From assembly GCA_964599635.1 (NCBI GenBank), contig CAZRGM010000028.1:23271-87270 (forward strand): a DNA stretch of 64,000 nucleotides. Reading direction: 5' to 3'. This stretch comes from WJMT01 sp964599635 (lineage in GTDB: Bacteria; Acidobacteriota; Aminicenantia; Aminicenantales; Aminicenantaceae). This document shows, piece after piece, positions 35,711-45,456 of the stretch. The notes under the pieces were generated by a model that was not told the origin of the DNA, did not search any database, and was given only the letters and a program-made list of their open reading frames with translations. The translations under genes and the position numbers were made by a program. Within the stretch, counting starts at the first letter, position 1, and the number at the start of each line of letters is the position of its first letter.

Positions 35711-36981
35711 GTTTCTAGCTCCTTCATCAATTGTGAAGTCTTTCTTTTGTAGATTCCCAGCCCAGAGATAACACTTCCCAGAAAAGTAGCGGCCAAACCC
35801 GGGATAAATCCGATATAATGACTGACCGCATTGACATCGGCCCGAAAGGTATCAGACATCATCAAAGTGGAGTCTTTCATCATAAAGGCGATATTGATCC
35901 CGGTTTCCTGAAGGTAATAGGAAACAAGCAGACCGAGCGCGGTTCCTAGGACTGAACCTATAAAACCGATAATAAGGGCCTCTATGATCAGGGTTCTGTA
36001 AAGATGACCTTTATTTTCTCCTATGGCGAGCCGTACTCCGATTTCTCCATAGCGCCTCAGGCTTCCCATCAAGCCTGCATTCCACAGCACAATGGACATA
36101 ACTATAATAAAAACTATGATAATAACTTCTCCATACGTATCAACCATTCCCAATATATCTTCCATCCCGCTCTGTTTGAGAAGAGTTCCCATAAAAGGCG
36201 AGAAGTCATCCTCTTTATCACTGTATTTCAGATTGAAGCGTTCCTTGATTTCTTCAGCTTGTTCATTGTCATATAAATTGGTTTTAAAGAATCCCAGCAC
36301 TTCGCCGCTGGTGTCTTCCATATTCAGCACTCTTTGGATATCAGAGATGTCAGCGATAATGGTGCTGCGGTCCATGGCTGTGATTCCGAACCGGACGGTT
36401 CCTGTAACCGAAAAGTTGGCGATAGCCATGCTTCCGTACATGGTGGCGCTGATCAAAGTAGTTGTGTCTCCCATAGAGATTTTGAGTCTTTGGGCAAATT
36501 CTTCGGTGATGAGTATTTCACCAGATTTTTCAGGAAGCCTTCCCCTAAGTATAGAGCTTTCCAGGTTCAATATGTCTTTTTCAGGGCTGGCTGGAGAAAA
36601 GAGGTCAACCGCCAATCCTGTGCAGGGTCCCTGAACTTTGGTTTCTCCATTTTCATCCGGTATATCCAGGAGGCCTCCGAATTTGATTCGGGGAGTCCAT
36701 GTCAGTTGCGGAAAATCCTGCCTTAAGTTTTTTAAAAGCTGTTCTAATCCAATGTAGGCTAGATCATTGGGAACTTGTTCAATTTCTTCGGCATAGGCCC
36801 GGCTCGCGACCCGAAGATGGCCTGTATTGTATTTGGCGGTCACTTCTATCCAATTGGACTGGATTCCATTGAGCCAGCTGAATCCCACTACGGTTAGAAG
36901 AACACCTGCGGTCACAGTTAAAACGGGGAAAAGGCTGCGGGATCGGTCTCTCAAGACTCCTTTGATAAGAAATTGGATCAT
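35707..36981 (-). CDS. ABC transporter permease, MacB/FtsX (LolC/E-like), second of a pair
   Basis: 424 residues with TM1 near the N-terminus (FPVLTVTAGVLLTVVGF), a large periplasmic MacB-PCD domain (about 45-275) and three C-terminal membrane helices with ALIIGFIGSVLGTALGLLV, the FtsX topology. Four-base overlaps with both neighbours show translational coupling. Such permeases do not pump across the membrane but use mechanotransmission to extract lipoproteins or expel periplasmic substrates. Confidence 0.9.
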   Translation of the reverse strand: MIQFLIKGVLRDRSRSLFPVLTVTAGVLLTVVGFSWLNGIQSNWIEVTAKYNTGHLRVASRAYAEEIEQVPNDLAYIGLEQLLKNLRQDFPQLTWTPRIKFGGLLDIPDENGETKVQGPCTGLAVDLFSPASPEKDILNLESSILRGRLPEKSGEILITEEFAQRLKISMGDTTTLISATMYGSMAIANFSVTGTVRFGITAMDRSTIIADISDIQRVLNMEDTSGEVLGFFKTNLYDNEQAEEIKERFNLKYSDKEDDFSPFMGTLLKQSGMEDILGMVDTYGEVIIIVFIIVMSIVLWNAGLMGSLRRYGEIGVRLAIGENKGHLYRTLIIEALIIGFIGSVLGTALGLLVSYYLQETGINIAFMMKDSTLMMSDTFRADVNAVSHYIGFIPGLAATFLGSVISGLGIYKRKTSQLMKELET

Positions 36982-38150
36982 GAGCTTTTTCCTCTTAGAG
37001 CTTCAGTGGGTTTAAGTTTGGCTATTTTTCTTGTGGGAAGGAAGCTCACAAGGGTTGTGACCGCAAGAATGAGGAGTGTGGTTCCGACAACAAGACCGGC
37101 GCTGTAGGCAGGAAATATTTTTTCGCCGATAGCAAATCCATAGCTGTCCATGGATTCGGGAAGGGGCCATCCTGTTTTGGCAAACCAAGTCAGGAAGGGG
37201 ACTCCATAAAAAGCAGCCACGAGAGCCGCCAGCAATGCGTGCGCGGCCCCTTCGATCGTGAAAAGCCAGATGACCTTAGCGCGGGTGAAACCCATGGCCA
37301 TGAGGGTGCCGATTTCTTTTCTTCTGCGGAAAATAGATAAAATTTGGGTATCAAAGACGGCCAGCATAGCCAGAAGGAGAAGAATCACATAGAAGATTGA
37401 AGCTCCTGATGTTTTGGTTTTCACAAGCTGGGTGATATCTTTAATAAGAAAATCAAGACTCTTGAATTCCCATCCATTGACTTGGGGTGGATCAGCTGTG
37501 TCTTTATCCACGATCAAAAGGGTGGCCTCCCCTTCCATATTGGAGAGATCTCTTAATTTTTCGAGGGGAATCCATATCTGGCCTAGGTCGATGGACTGGA
37601 CGGTGGTTCTCATGACCTGGACGATGGTGGCGTCTCGAGCATCAAAGGTCCCATTGGCATCCCTCCATCTTAGAGTGAACGTATCCCCGACTTTAAGACA
37701 CATGTTTTCAGACATCCGGTTCCCGATAATGGCAGGAAGATTTTCACTTTCCTCTTTTAAAAAGTAAGAAGGAAGTGAGACAATCTTTTGTTCTGGATCG
37801 ATCCCATTGATAAGGAGAGTCATCATCCGGCCTTCGGGGTATGCGGTGCCCTGGATGATGAGAATAGGAGTGGCCTTCCCTTTTTCAATCAGGGAATTTA
37901 ACTCTTCAGGAGGTTTTCCGTGGGCGTCCTGCAGGGAGAGAGGATCATAGGGATCATAGCTTTCGTGCCAGATCTGCCCTCCCGCATATTCGGCATCCAC
38001 CAGGGAAGTCACAGCCTGATTGTTCATCCCTTTTAAGACCCCCTGCATCCAGATGATGACCACAAAAGAAAAGGAGAGAACCAACACGTTCAGCCATGTC
38101 CTGATTCCGGCTCCTATAAGATTTCTAAATGCCAGTTTGAATAGGGTCAT
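36978..38150 (-). CDS. ABC transporter permease, MacB/FtsX (LolC/E-like), first of a pair
   Basis: 390 residues with the same plan as its neighbour: TM1 (WLNVLVLSFSFVVIIW), periplasmic domain, then a FtsX block with FRRRKEIGTLMAMGFTRAKV and LPTRKIAKLKPTEALRGK at the C-terminus. Its start overlaps the ATPase stop. The two permeases differ in sequence, so a heterodimer like LolCE is probable. Confidence 0.9.
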   Translation of the reverse strand: MTLFKLAFRNLIGAGIRTWLNVLVLSFSFVVIIWMQGVLKGMNNQAVTSLVDAEYAGGQIWHESYDPYDPLSLQDAHGKPPEELNSLIEKGKATPILIIQGTAYPEGRMMTLLINGIDPEQKIVSLPSYFLKEESENLPAIIGNRMSENMCLKVGDTFTLRWRDANGTFDARDATIVQVMRTTVQSIDLGQIWIPLEKLRDLSNMEGEATLLIVDKDTADPPQVNGWEFKSLDFLIKDITQLVKTKTSGASIFYVILLLLAMLAVFDTQILSIFRRRKEIGTLMAMGFTRAKVIWLFTIEGAAHALLAALVAAFYGVPFLTWFAKTGWPLPESMDSYGFAIGEKIFPAYSAGLVVGTTLLILAVTTLVSFLPTRKIAKLKPTEALRGKSS

Positions 38151-38866
38151 GCGTTTTCTCCTTCTCTCTGAGGAGTGACCTGTTCGTCTTTGGCCACTCT
38201 TCCGTCGAAAAGGGTGATTTTACGGCGCAGGTATCGGATGACTTTTTCATCGTGTGTGGCAAAGAGGAAAGTTGTTTTGAGCTCTTCATTGAGGTCCACC
38301 ATGGTTTCTAAAATATTGTAGGAATTTTCAGCGTCCAGGTTGGCTGTGGGTTCATCGGCTAAGATGATCGCCGGTTCTTTAACCACAGCTCGGGCAATGG
38401 CGACCCTCTGGCACTGACCACCGGAAAGCTGGGCTGGTTTTGATTTGACTCTATCGGCCAGCTTCACCCATTCCAGGGCCTGCATCACTTTCTTTTTCCG
38501 TTCTTCATGAGTCAGTCCTAAAAGCAGCAGAGAGATTTCCACGTTTTCATACACATTGTAAACCGGGAGAAGATTGAATGTCTGGAAGATAAAGCCTATG
38601 TGTTTTTTTCTGAGAGCGGCCGCCTGTTTATGTGAGAGAGTGCTTACTTTTTCTCCCATCACGACGGCATCTCCCTCTGAGGGTGAGTCCAGAGAGCCCA
38701 CGATATTTAGAAAAGTTGTTTTCCCGGAACCGCTGGGACCCACCAAGCCTGCAAACTCTCCTTTTTTAAATTCAAGGCTGACATGATCCAGGGCCACCAG
38801 TTTTTTCCATCCCATGGGATAAATCTTGACCAAATCCTGAGTTTTGATTAAAGATGAATTATTCAT
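38147..38866 (-). CDS. ABC transporter ATP-binding protein, LolD/MacB type
   Basis: 239 residues with Walker A GPSGSGKTT (about 43-51), signature LSGGQ near 148, Walker B ILADEP near 168 and H-loop ATHDE. An FQTFNLLPVYNVYENV Q-loop region is characteristic of the LolD/MacB/FtsE group. It is coupled to the two permeases and follows the barrel gene by 26 bases. Confidence 0.95.
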   Translation of the reverse strand: MNNSSLIKTQDLVKIYPMGWKKLVALDHVSLEFKKGEFAGLVGPSGSGKTTFLNIVGSLDSPSEGDAVVMGEKVSTLSHKQAAALRKKHIGFIFQTFNLLPVYNVYENVEISLLLLGLTHEERKKKVMQALEWVKLADRVKSKPAQLSGGQCQRVAIARAVVKEPAIILADEPTANLDAENSYNILETMVDLNEELKTTFLFATHDEKVIRYLRRKITLFDGRVAKDEQVTPQREGENA

Positions 38867-38892
38867 GTGCCATCCTGCCTTTTTTTATCCTG

Positions 38893-40035
38893 TCAGTAAT
38901 TATAAACGACCATAATCTGAAATCCAGTCCCTGTAAAAAGGCTGCTGTCCACATTTCCTTGGTATAGGAGGAATTTTTCCGGATTCCAGAATCCCATGAC
39001 ATAGATTTTCCATTTGTCATAGGTTCTCTGCCAGTTAATGAATCTATAAAAGTCATGATTTTTCCAATCATAATAGATCATTCCAGAAAGAGAATCCAGC
39101 AGTCCGCAAGGGTAATTCAAAGAAACGGCCGAGAACTTAATATTCTGCCCTGAAGAAAGAAATTCACTGCTCTGGGTGAAAAGAAAATGTTCTCCCATCA
39201 CATAGAGTCCGTTTCCCAAACTAAAAGTATAGTCTATCCCTATGGTAAGGGTTTGCTGCCAGGGGTAAGGAAGTTTAGAGGAATTTTGTCTGAATACAGC
39301 TCCTTCGAACCATAGACCGATGCCGATGTCCCATTTACCGTCCAAAGCAAAGCGATTTTCAGGTATGTTTTTTTCTTCAGGCAGAATTTTGTCTGAAAGG
39401 AATTCGCTTAAATCAACAGTGCGGTGGTGAAAGGAAAAAGCAAGTTCTCCTTTTCCCGCGGGTATCTGAGTCCTCCCCCCGAATTCAGCGGTGTTGCCAG
39501 ATGTCGGAATAAATTCCCATCCTTTGGTGTCGTTGTTTCCATAAAGCCCCCAAAGCCAGATATTGGCGTTATTGAGGAAATAAGTGCGGAGCAGCAGTCC
39601 GTAGACACCATCAGTCAGCTGGAGGGGGTCTCTCGGGTCCAGACGGTCGAACCACATCAAAGGCCTGAACATAGAGGCAGAGCCGAAATTTATTTTTTGA
39701 AGGCCCAGTCTTGCTTCAAACTGTCTTGTGGAGAAACGCATCCACATTCGATAGGGTTTGATATCTCCGTCTGATTCGACGTTTTCGAGAGTCAAAAAAT
39801 TCAGGTTTCCATAAGCATTTAATGAGAGTTCAGCATCCAGTGTATATTTTTTATTCCATGAATGGTCCACAGAAAATGTTGGGATAAAACGAAGTCCGAG
39901 GAGAGGTTGGACGGCTTTTTCAGCACTTCCAGCCAGCCATCCTGTGATCAGCCCCTTGGTTTGAAATGATTGGGGAAATGAGATGCCTGATAGAATGATA
40001 AGGGCAAGTAGGATCCGCGCTAATTTCTTTTTCAT
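38893..40035 (-). CDS. Predicted outer-membrane beta-barrel protein of the ABC/LolA-like operon
   Basis: From ATG 40035 the product has 380 residues, starting with a signal peptide (MKKKLARILLALIILSG). The mature part is rich in alternating aromatic strands (RMWMRFSTRQFEARLGLQ, YVMGEHFLFTQ) and ends with the aromatic-terminal strand FQIMVVYNY, typical of barrels. A longer frame reaches 40089, but its extra 18 residues lack a ribosome site. The family is not recognised. First gene of the operon with the ATPase, two permeases and LolA-like carrier, so it is likely their outer-membrane partner or client. Confidence 0.7.
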   Translation of the reverse strand: MKKKLARILLALIILSGISFPQSFQTKGLITGWLAGSAEKAVQPLLGLRFIPTFSVDHSWNKKYTLDAELSLNAYGNLNFLTLENVESDGDIKPYRMWMRFSTRQFEARLGLQKINFGSASMFRPLMWFDRLDPRDPLQLTDGVYGLLLRTYFLNNANIWLWGLYGNNDTKGWEFIPTSGNTAEFGGRTQIPAGKGELAFSFHHRTVDLSEFLSDKILPEEKNIPENRFALDGKWDIGIGLWFEGAVFRQNSSKLPYPWQQTLTIGIDYTFSLGNGLYVMGEHFLFTQSSEFLSSGQNIKFSAVSLNYPCGLLDSLSGMIYYDWKNHDFYRFINWQRTYDKWKIYVMGFWNPEKFLLYQGNVDSSLFTGTGFQIMVVYNY

Positions 40036-40224
40036 TTCTTTGATGATGTTTTTTTGAGCCTGAGGTTTCAACTGTCCCTCAATTGTCAATGTTATGTTAT
40101 ATCTGACAGGTAAGTCAATTGCATGGTTTTGCTGGGAGTATTTCTAAAACCGTGATGTTTAATGTTAAAAAATAGAAAAGAGAAGCGATTCATGATATAT
40201 TCAATCATAACAAAGGAGGACAAT

Positions 40225-41895
40225 ATGGGTGAACACCGTTTAGTTCAAAAAGACAGCCTTATTCCTATTGAAGAAGTGGCTGCTCGAATAGGAATCCATA
40301 AGCATGAACTGGAGTTTTATGGAAAGTATAAAGCCAAAATAAACCGGGAAGACAGTTATAATCCTCAGGGAAAAAGAGGGAAGCTGGTCATGGTGACGGC
40401 TATGACTCCCACTCCTTCAGGTGAAGGGAAAACCCTCACCACGATAGGATTGACAGATAGCCTGAACAATCTGGGTCAAAAAACCACAGCAGCGCTCCGT
40501 GAGCCTTCTCTAGGGCCTGTTTTTGGTCTTAAAGGGGGTGCGACTGGAGGAGGACAGGCCCAGGTGGTTCCTTCAGATGAGATCAACCTGCATTTCACGG
40601 GGGATCTTCATGCGATCACGGCTGCCCATAATCTTCTTGCAGCCATGGTGGATAATCGTCTTCATTTTGATGGTCCCAGCTGTCTTTTAGACTGCCGGAG
40701 AGTGACTTGGAAGAGGGTTTTGGATGTGGATGACCGAGTTCTCAGAGAAGTTGTCGTGGGAATCGGAGGTCCTCTCAGGGGTCTTGCCAGGGAGACCGGG
40801 ATGGATATCACGGCGGCTTCAGAGGTCATGGCCATACTTTGTCTTTCCAAGAACATCAAGGATTTGAAAGAACGCCTTGGGAATATCTTGATTGGCTATT
40901 CTCCAGAGAGAAAGCCTGTTTTTGCCCGCCAGATCAAGGCGCAGGGTTCTATGGCTGCTCTTCTTAAAGAAGCTCTGAGGCCTAATATTGTTCAGACTCT
41001 TGAGGGGAATCCAGCCTTTGTGCATGGAGGTCCTTTTGCCAATATTGCTCATGGAACCAATGCGGTGATTGCGACTCGAATGGCGCTTCAGCTTTCTGAT
41101 TATGTGATCACAGAGACTGGATTCGGCTCGGAACTGGGCGCGGAAAAGTTTTTCAATATTGTGGTCAGGACAGGCCATATTCCTCCTCCGGATGCCGTGG
41201 TGCTGGTCGCAACAATCAGGGCATTGAAGCACCACGGAGGAATCGAACGAAATGAACTTCAGAAAGAAAATCTGGATGCGGTTGAAAAGGGTTTTGAGAA
41301 TTTAAAAAAACATATTGAGAACATGAGGAATTTTGGAGTCCCTCTGGTGGTAGCGGTCAATCGATTTACATCCGATACCGATGATGAAATCAACCGAGTC
41401 AAAAAGCTCTGCCAACAAGAAAAAACACGGGTGGCTGAGAGCCGGCTTTGGGCCGAAGGAAGCCAGGGAGGAAAGGAATTGGCTGCACAGGTCATGGAGG
41501 CTGTTGAGAGAGATAAAAAGGATTTTAAATATACCTACCCAACAGAGATGCCTCTTATAGATAAGATAGAACAGGTCGCCAAAAAGATTTATGGAGCCCA
41601 GGGGATCGCCATGGAAGGGAAGATCCGGAGAAGAATAAAGCGGCTTGAAGAAGACGGATTTAAGGACCTTCCCATATGTATTGCTAAAACCCAGAATTCT
41701 CTTTCTGATGACAAAGAGCTTCTGGGGAGGCCTGAGGATTTTACTTTGATTGTAACGGACGTTTCTGCAAGTTCTGGGGCTGGATTTGTGGTGGTTTACT
41801 GCGGAGATATCATGACCATGCCTGGACTTCCCAAGGTTCCTGCCGCTGAACGCATTGACATCACTGATGAGGGAGAGATTACCGGTCTTACCTAA
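40225..41895 (+). CDS. fhs: Formate-tetrahydrofolate ligase
   Basis: Makes 10-formyl-THF from formate, ATP and THF, feeding C1 metabolism or the Wood-Ljungdahl methyl branch. The ATP loop TPTPSGEGKT is at residues 61-70; LKGGATGGGQAQV, FTGDLHAITAAHNLLAA and ETGFGSELGAEKF are conserved. The ATG at 40225 is chosen, with AGGAGG five bases upstream, giving the normal 556 residues; the frame extends upstream to 40162 without a ribosome site. It is monocistronic and converges with ccsA, the stops being 13 bases apart. Confidence 0.97.
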   Translation: MGEHRLVQKDSLIPIEEVAARIGIHKHELEFYGKYKAKINREDSYNPQGKRGKLVMVTAMTPTPSGEGKTLTTIGLTDSLNNLGQKTTAALREPSLGPVFGLKGGATGGGQAQVVPSDEINLHFTGDLHAITAAHNLLAAMVDNRLHFDGPSCLLDCRRVTWKRVLDVDDRVLREVVVGIGGPLRGLARETGMDITAASEVMAILCLSKNIKDLKERLGNILIGYSPERKPVFARQIKAQGSMAALLKEALRPNIVQTLEGNPAFVHGGPFANIAHGTNAVIATRMALQLSDYVITETGFGSELGAEKFFNIVVRTGHIPPPDAVVLVATIRALKHHGGIERNELQKENLDAVEKGFENLKKHIENMRNFGVPLVVAVNRFTSDTDDEINRVKKLCQQEKTRVAESRLWAEGSQGGKELAAQVMEAVERDKKDFKYTYPTEMPLIDKIEQVAKKIYGAQGIAMEGKIRRRIKRLEEDGFKDLPICIAKTQNSLSDDKELLGRPEDFTLIVTDVSASSGAGFVVVYCGDIMTMPGLPKVPAAERIDITDEGEITGLT

Positions 41896-41908
41896 TAGAA
41901 AATTTTGG

Positions 41909-42727
41909 TTAGAGGTAGCTGTGCAATCCGGCTAGAAAGTAATTCACCCCAAAATAAGTGAACAGGGCGGCCAGAAATCCAATCACAGCAATGAAAGCAG
42001 AGCGTTTCCCTTCCCAACCCATGACCATCCGGGTGTGAAGGTAAAGAGCAAACACAAACCAGGTGATGAGACTCCAGACTTCTTTGGGATCCCACCCCCA
42101 GTATCTCCCCCAAGATTTATAGGCCCACACCATTCCAAAGATCAATCCCCCTAAAGTGAACAGGGGGAATCCGACCGAAATGCATTTGTAAGAAAGAAAG
42201 TCTAATTTTTCAGGAGTCAGGGTTTGATTTGATTTGGGGCGTGACTTTTTTTTGGATTCAGCAATGAGATACATAATGCTGGTGACAAAGGCTATGGCGA
42301 AAAAGGCTTCCCCTAAAAGAGTCAGTGACACATGTAGCCACAGCCAGTAACTTTGGAGTGCCGGGATGAGAGGGCTGGCTTCCTTAGGCATGAGGGGAGA
42401 TGAGGCTAGAGCCATGAGAAGGATGATGATCAATATAAAATAGGGTCCCACTCTTTTTATTTTAAATTTTCCTTCTATGATTATATAGGCTAAGGCCCCT
42501 GACCAAGCCAGAAAAGAAAGGGATTCATACATGTTGGTAAATGGAGCATGCCCGCTTTCTAAGGTTCTTAAGATGAGAGCGGCTGTGTGTATGAGCCATC
42601 CTATGCAAAGGGCTGTATATCCTGTTTTGGCCTTTTTTTCTTTTTTAGAGAAAAGAAAGATAAAGTAGAAGAGAATAGAAATGCCGTAAAAAATAAAGGC
42701 AAATGAGAATAGCGTTGTTTCATTCAT
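41909..42727 (-). CDS. ccsA: Cytochrome c biogenesis protein CcsA (ResC)
   Basis: System II cytochrome c maturation component. 272 residues with about eight membrane helices and the heme-handling WWD motif GRYWGWDPKEVWSLITW near 215-231, flanked by conserved His. It overlaps resB by four bases. CcsA and ResB/CcsB export heme and attach it to apocytochromes outside the membrane, so c-type cytochromes are expected in this organism. Confidence 0.94.
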   Translation of the reverse strand: MNETTLFSFAFIFYGISILFYFIFLFSKKEKKAKTGYTALCIGWLIHTAALILRTLESGHAPFTNMYESLSFLAWSGALAYIIIEGKFKIKRVGPYFILIIILLMALASSPLMPKEASPLIPALQSYWLWLHVSLTLLGEAFFAIAFVTSIMYLIAESKKKSRPKSNQTLTPEKLDFLSYKCISVGFPLFTLGGLIFGMVWAYKSWGRYWGWDPKEVWSLITWFVFALYLHTRMVMGWEGKRSAFIAVIGFLAALFTYFGVNYFLAGLHSYL

Positions 42728-44076
42728 TGGGATTTTTTGAAGGATTCTAAAATTTCATTAAATTCTTGAATAAAAGCTTTTTTTGCTTTGGTCACGGTTC
42801 CTCCGGCATAAATTTTGGTATGATTGTTTTCCTCTTTTATCATGAACCTTATTTCTTTGGGAATAAAGTAAAAGGCTGCTATCAAACCTATCATAACAAA
42901 AAAAGATCCTATCCAAATAAAAAAAGCGCCGGGGTCTTTAGCAACTTCTATGACTGAGTATTGATCAGCTCTGAGGTCTTTAAATTCTATCATGATGTCA
43001 GGATATTTTTGAGAATGAGAACTTGAGAATTCAGGATATTTCAAGAAAAGCCAGCCGGAGAAGATGATTTTTTCTTTTTCTAGAGCTCTCACATAAACGG
43101 CTGGATTGTTGGGTTCAAGAGAACGAGTGGTGACTTTATTTTCTTCAGTAAGAACAAAATCTGGAACAAAAACCATTGCGTTGATTTCAATGTTTTTATC
43201 ATCCAATGAAATCTTATCGCCTACCTTGAGTTTAATGCTGTCGGTAAAGGGAGTTCCTGTTTTTTTTTGAATCAGAAGTTCAACCCATGGATTTCTCCAA
43301 TCCCACCCGTATCCAGTCTGGTAGAAGAGGATCCCTTTATAAGAGAGGGGATGATTGACTTCTATTGTTTCTGTCAGAATACTTTGATTATCCTTTATGA
43401 GTGTGATCGTGCTTTTCCAGTCTTTGACACTTTGATCTTGATAATAAAGGGTTTCAAATTGATTGAGTTTCAAGGAAAGATCCGTTCCAGGCACTGGTTT
43501 TGTCTCTTCTATGAGGAGTGGAAGATGATTTCTAAAGCCGGCTGTACTGCTGATCAGCCCGGCCATGATTATGATCAAAATTCCCAGATGGACTATATCT
43601 GAACCAAATAAACCGAAGAATCGTTTTCGGGATAAAAGATAGGTAATTTCCTCTTGAGAATTGACTTTAACTTTATAGCCTCTTGACTTTAAAATATTTT
43701 TTAAGCTTTTTTGAGTTTGAGAAACAGATTGAGAGGAGTCGAAAAATTTCCTCACGCTCATGGCATAGAATTTTTTTTCTTGAATGAAAATTTTTGGTTT
43801 GAATGTCTTATGAAATTTTGGCTTTATGCGGCTTAAGGAACAGGTGATGGTGTTTATGGAGAATAGAATCAGCAGAGCTAAATACCAGGGGGATTGATAG
43901 AGATGGGTGAATCCTAATTTCGAAAGGATAGGCGCCCAATTCCCGTATCTGTGGGTCATCATTTCTTTGCTGAGTCCCTGGGGAATAAAGGTGCCTACAA
44001 TGGTGGTGAGAGTGATGATGATAAGAAGGAAAACCGAAAGTTTAATTGAGGAGAATAATTTTATAAACGATTTCAT
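42724..44076 (-). CDS. resB: ResB/CcsB-like cytochrome c biogenesis protein
   Basis: 450 residues with N-terminal helices containing VGTFIPQG and SPWYLALLILFSINTITCSLSRI, a further helix near 155-175, a large extracytoplasmic domain with LSYKGILFYQTGYGWDW, and a final helix near 400 followed by KEIRFMI. This is the ResB plan. It pairs with ccsA by stop/start overlap. It has no obvious Shine-Dalgarno and may be coupled to the small membrane gene upstream. Confidence 0.92.
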   Translation of the reverse strand: MKSFIKLFSSIKLSVFLLIIITLTTIVGTFIPQGLSKEMMTHRYGNWAPILSKLGFTHLYQSPWYLALLILFSINTITCSLSRIKPKFHKTFKPKIFIQEKKFYAMSVRKFFDSSQSVSQTQKSLKNILKSRGYKVKVNSQEEITYLLSRKRFFGLFGSDIVHLGILIIIMAGLISSTAGFRNHLPLLIEETKPVPGTDLSLKLNQFETLYYQDQSVKDWKSTITLIKDNQSILTETIEVNHPLSYKGILFYQTGYGWDWRNPWVELLIQKKTGTPFTDSIKLKVGDKISLDDKNIEINAMVFVPDFVLTEENKVTTRSLEPNNPAVYVRALEKEKIIFSGWLFLKYPEFSSSHSQKYPDIMIEFKDLRADQYSVIEVAKDPGAFFIWIGSFFVMIGLIAAFYFIPKEIRFMIKEENNHTKIYAGGTVTKAKKAFIQEFNEILESFKKSQ

Positions 44077-44108
44077 GAATGTTCAAGAAAATGATTTATT
44101 TCGAGTGT

Positions 44109-44300
44109 TTATCTATGATTCCACCGCTTTAAAAGAGGAATGACAATAGCAAAGATAATGGCAAATCTAAATGAGGTCTCCCAATCTATTTGAGCCTCAC
44201 CATGCACAATCAGATTCCACAGCAGTGTCACCCCTACTGTTACCATTAAGGTGATTGCAAAAATCATGAGGAAGGGTGTAAACCAGCTTCTCTTTTTCAA
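44109..44300 (-). CDS. Small two-helix membrane protein, unknown
   Basis: 63 residues from a TTG at 44300; AGGAGG (44313-44308) is placed seven bases before it, while an alternative TTG at 44306 would be only one base away. Two hydrophobic segments (about 10-28 and 44-55) enclose a short loop, and the ends are basic. No family recognised. It lies 32 bases ahead of resB and could be co-transcribed with the cytochrome c assembly genes. Confidence 0.55.
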   Translation of the reverse strand: MKKRSWFTPFLMIFAITLMVTVGVTLLWNLIVHGEAQIDWETSFRFAIIFAIVIPLLKRWNHR

Positions 44301-44520
44301 TTTCAATCCTCCTATAGGAATTCTTCATAAATTTCTTTAAAATGGATTTATATACTAAACAAATTCATAACATACCAGTATCTTTATGATAAGGCAAGAT
44401 TTTGATGAGTTCGATCATTAGGCATGTTACCTGTAATAGGTCAGGTTTATTGACTCAGGTTTTCTATAAAAAAGTCCGAACAATTTTTTTTATTATCCTA
44501 ATTTATTAGAGTTTTTAAGA

Positions 44521-44534
44521 AGGAGGCTCCTCCT
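44521..44534 (+). promoter_or_regulatory. Self-complementary ribosome-binding site
   Basis: AGGAGGCTCCTCCT directly precedes the ATG of the methyltransferase gene. AGGAG and CTCCT can form a five-pair stem with a GCTC loop, burying the Shine-Dalgarno. This may lower or condition translation. Confidence 0.4.
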
Positions 44535-45317
44535 ATGGAAGATTTTTTTTATGAGATTTTTGAGGTTTTGCCAAGACAGGGAGTGGGGAACAAGGCGGCG
44601 ACTCAGAAAGCGTTTGAAGCAATCCAGGGGCTTCCCCCGAATCCGAAGATACTCGATATCGGATGCGGAACCGGTGCCCAGACCTTTGATCTGGCCGGAC
44701 TGACAAACGGAGACATCACTGCCATGGATAATCACCCTCCTTTTGTTGATATTTTAAACAAGAAGGCTGAACAAGCCGGTCTCACCCATCGGATTCACGG
44801 AGTCATGGGGGACATGAGTGCTCCGAATTTTAAAGCCGGGAGTTTTGATCTCATCTGGGCAGAAGGTTCTATTTTTATTATTGGCTTTGAAAAAGGACTG
44901 GAAAAGTGGAGGCCGCTGCTCAAGCCGAAGGGATATATGGCTGTATCTGACCTGGTATGGCTCAGGTCCGATCCTCCTGAAAAAGTTAGAGAATTCTTAA
45001 GGAGTGATACTCCGGGAGTGAAATTGACGGAGGACCTTCTTGCGGATGCTGAAAGGCAGGGATACCGAAATATCGATCATTTTTTTCTCCCGGATGAAGC
45101 CTGGTGGGAGGATTATTATGAGCCGATGACTCAGGCAATTCCCCAGATACGTAAAAAATATCCGGAGGAAAAGAACATACAGGAATTTTTAGATTCTCTT
45201 GAGCTGGAAATCGAAATCTTTCAAAATTATTCAGATTATTATGGATATGTTTTTATTATTTTACAGAAGCATTCCGCATTTAAAGCCAGGGGACATAAAA
45301 AAAACATAGATCTATAA
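44535..45317 (+). CDS. Class I SAM-dependent methyltransferase, substrate unknown
   Basis: 260 residues; SAM motif I is ILDIGCGTGAQTFDLA (about 40-55), followed by the acidic DITAMDNHPPFVDIL and a motif with FDLIWAEGSIFIIG near 104. The C-terminal half has many acidic and aromatic residues. It resembles small-molecule methyltransferases of the UbiE/Methyltransf_25 group. Monocistronic, rightward, flanked by leftward genes. Confidence 0.82.
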   Translation: MEDFFYEIFEVLPRQGVGNKAATQKAFEAIQGLPPNPKILDIGCGTGAQTFDLAGLTNGDITAMDNHPPFVDILNKKAEQAGLTHRIHGVMGDMSAPNFKAGSFDLIWAEGSIFIIGFEKGLEKWRPLLKPKGYMAVSDLVWLRSDPPEKVREFLRSDTPGVKLTEDLLADAERQGYRNIDHFFLPDEAWWEDYYEPMTQAIPQIRKKYPEEKNIQEFLDSLELEIEIFQNYSDYYGYVFIILQKHSAFKARGHKKNIDL

Positions 45318-45456
45318 TATTATATTTTTTGTAATATTTATGACAACATTACTACTTTTACATAATAAATATACCATTTCTTATTTGTTTGCCAATACTG
45401 TAAGGATCATTATTCCCTTTTCAATCAAATTCTAGCAATTCGGAATTTTTTCTTAT

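Noticed and set aside
36092..36726. Long plus-strand frames opposite the ABC permease genes.
   Set aside because: Composition mirrors the permease codons; no independent evidence.
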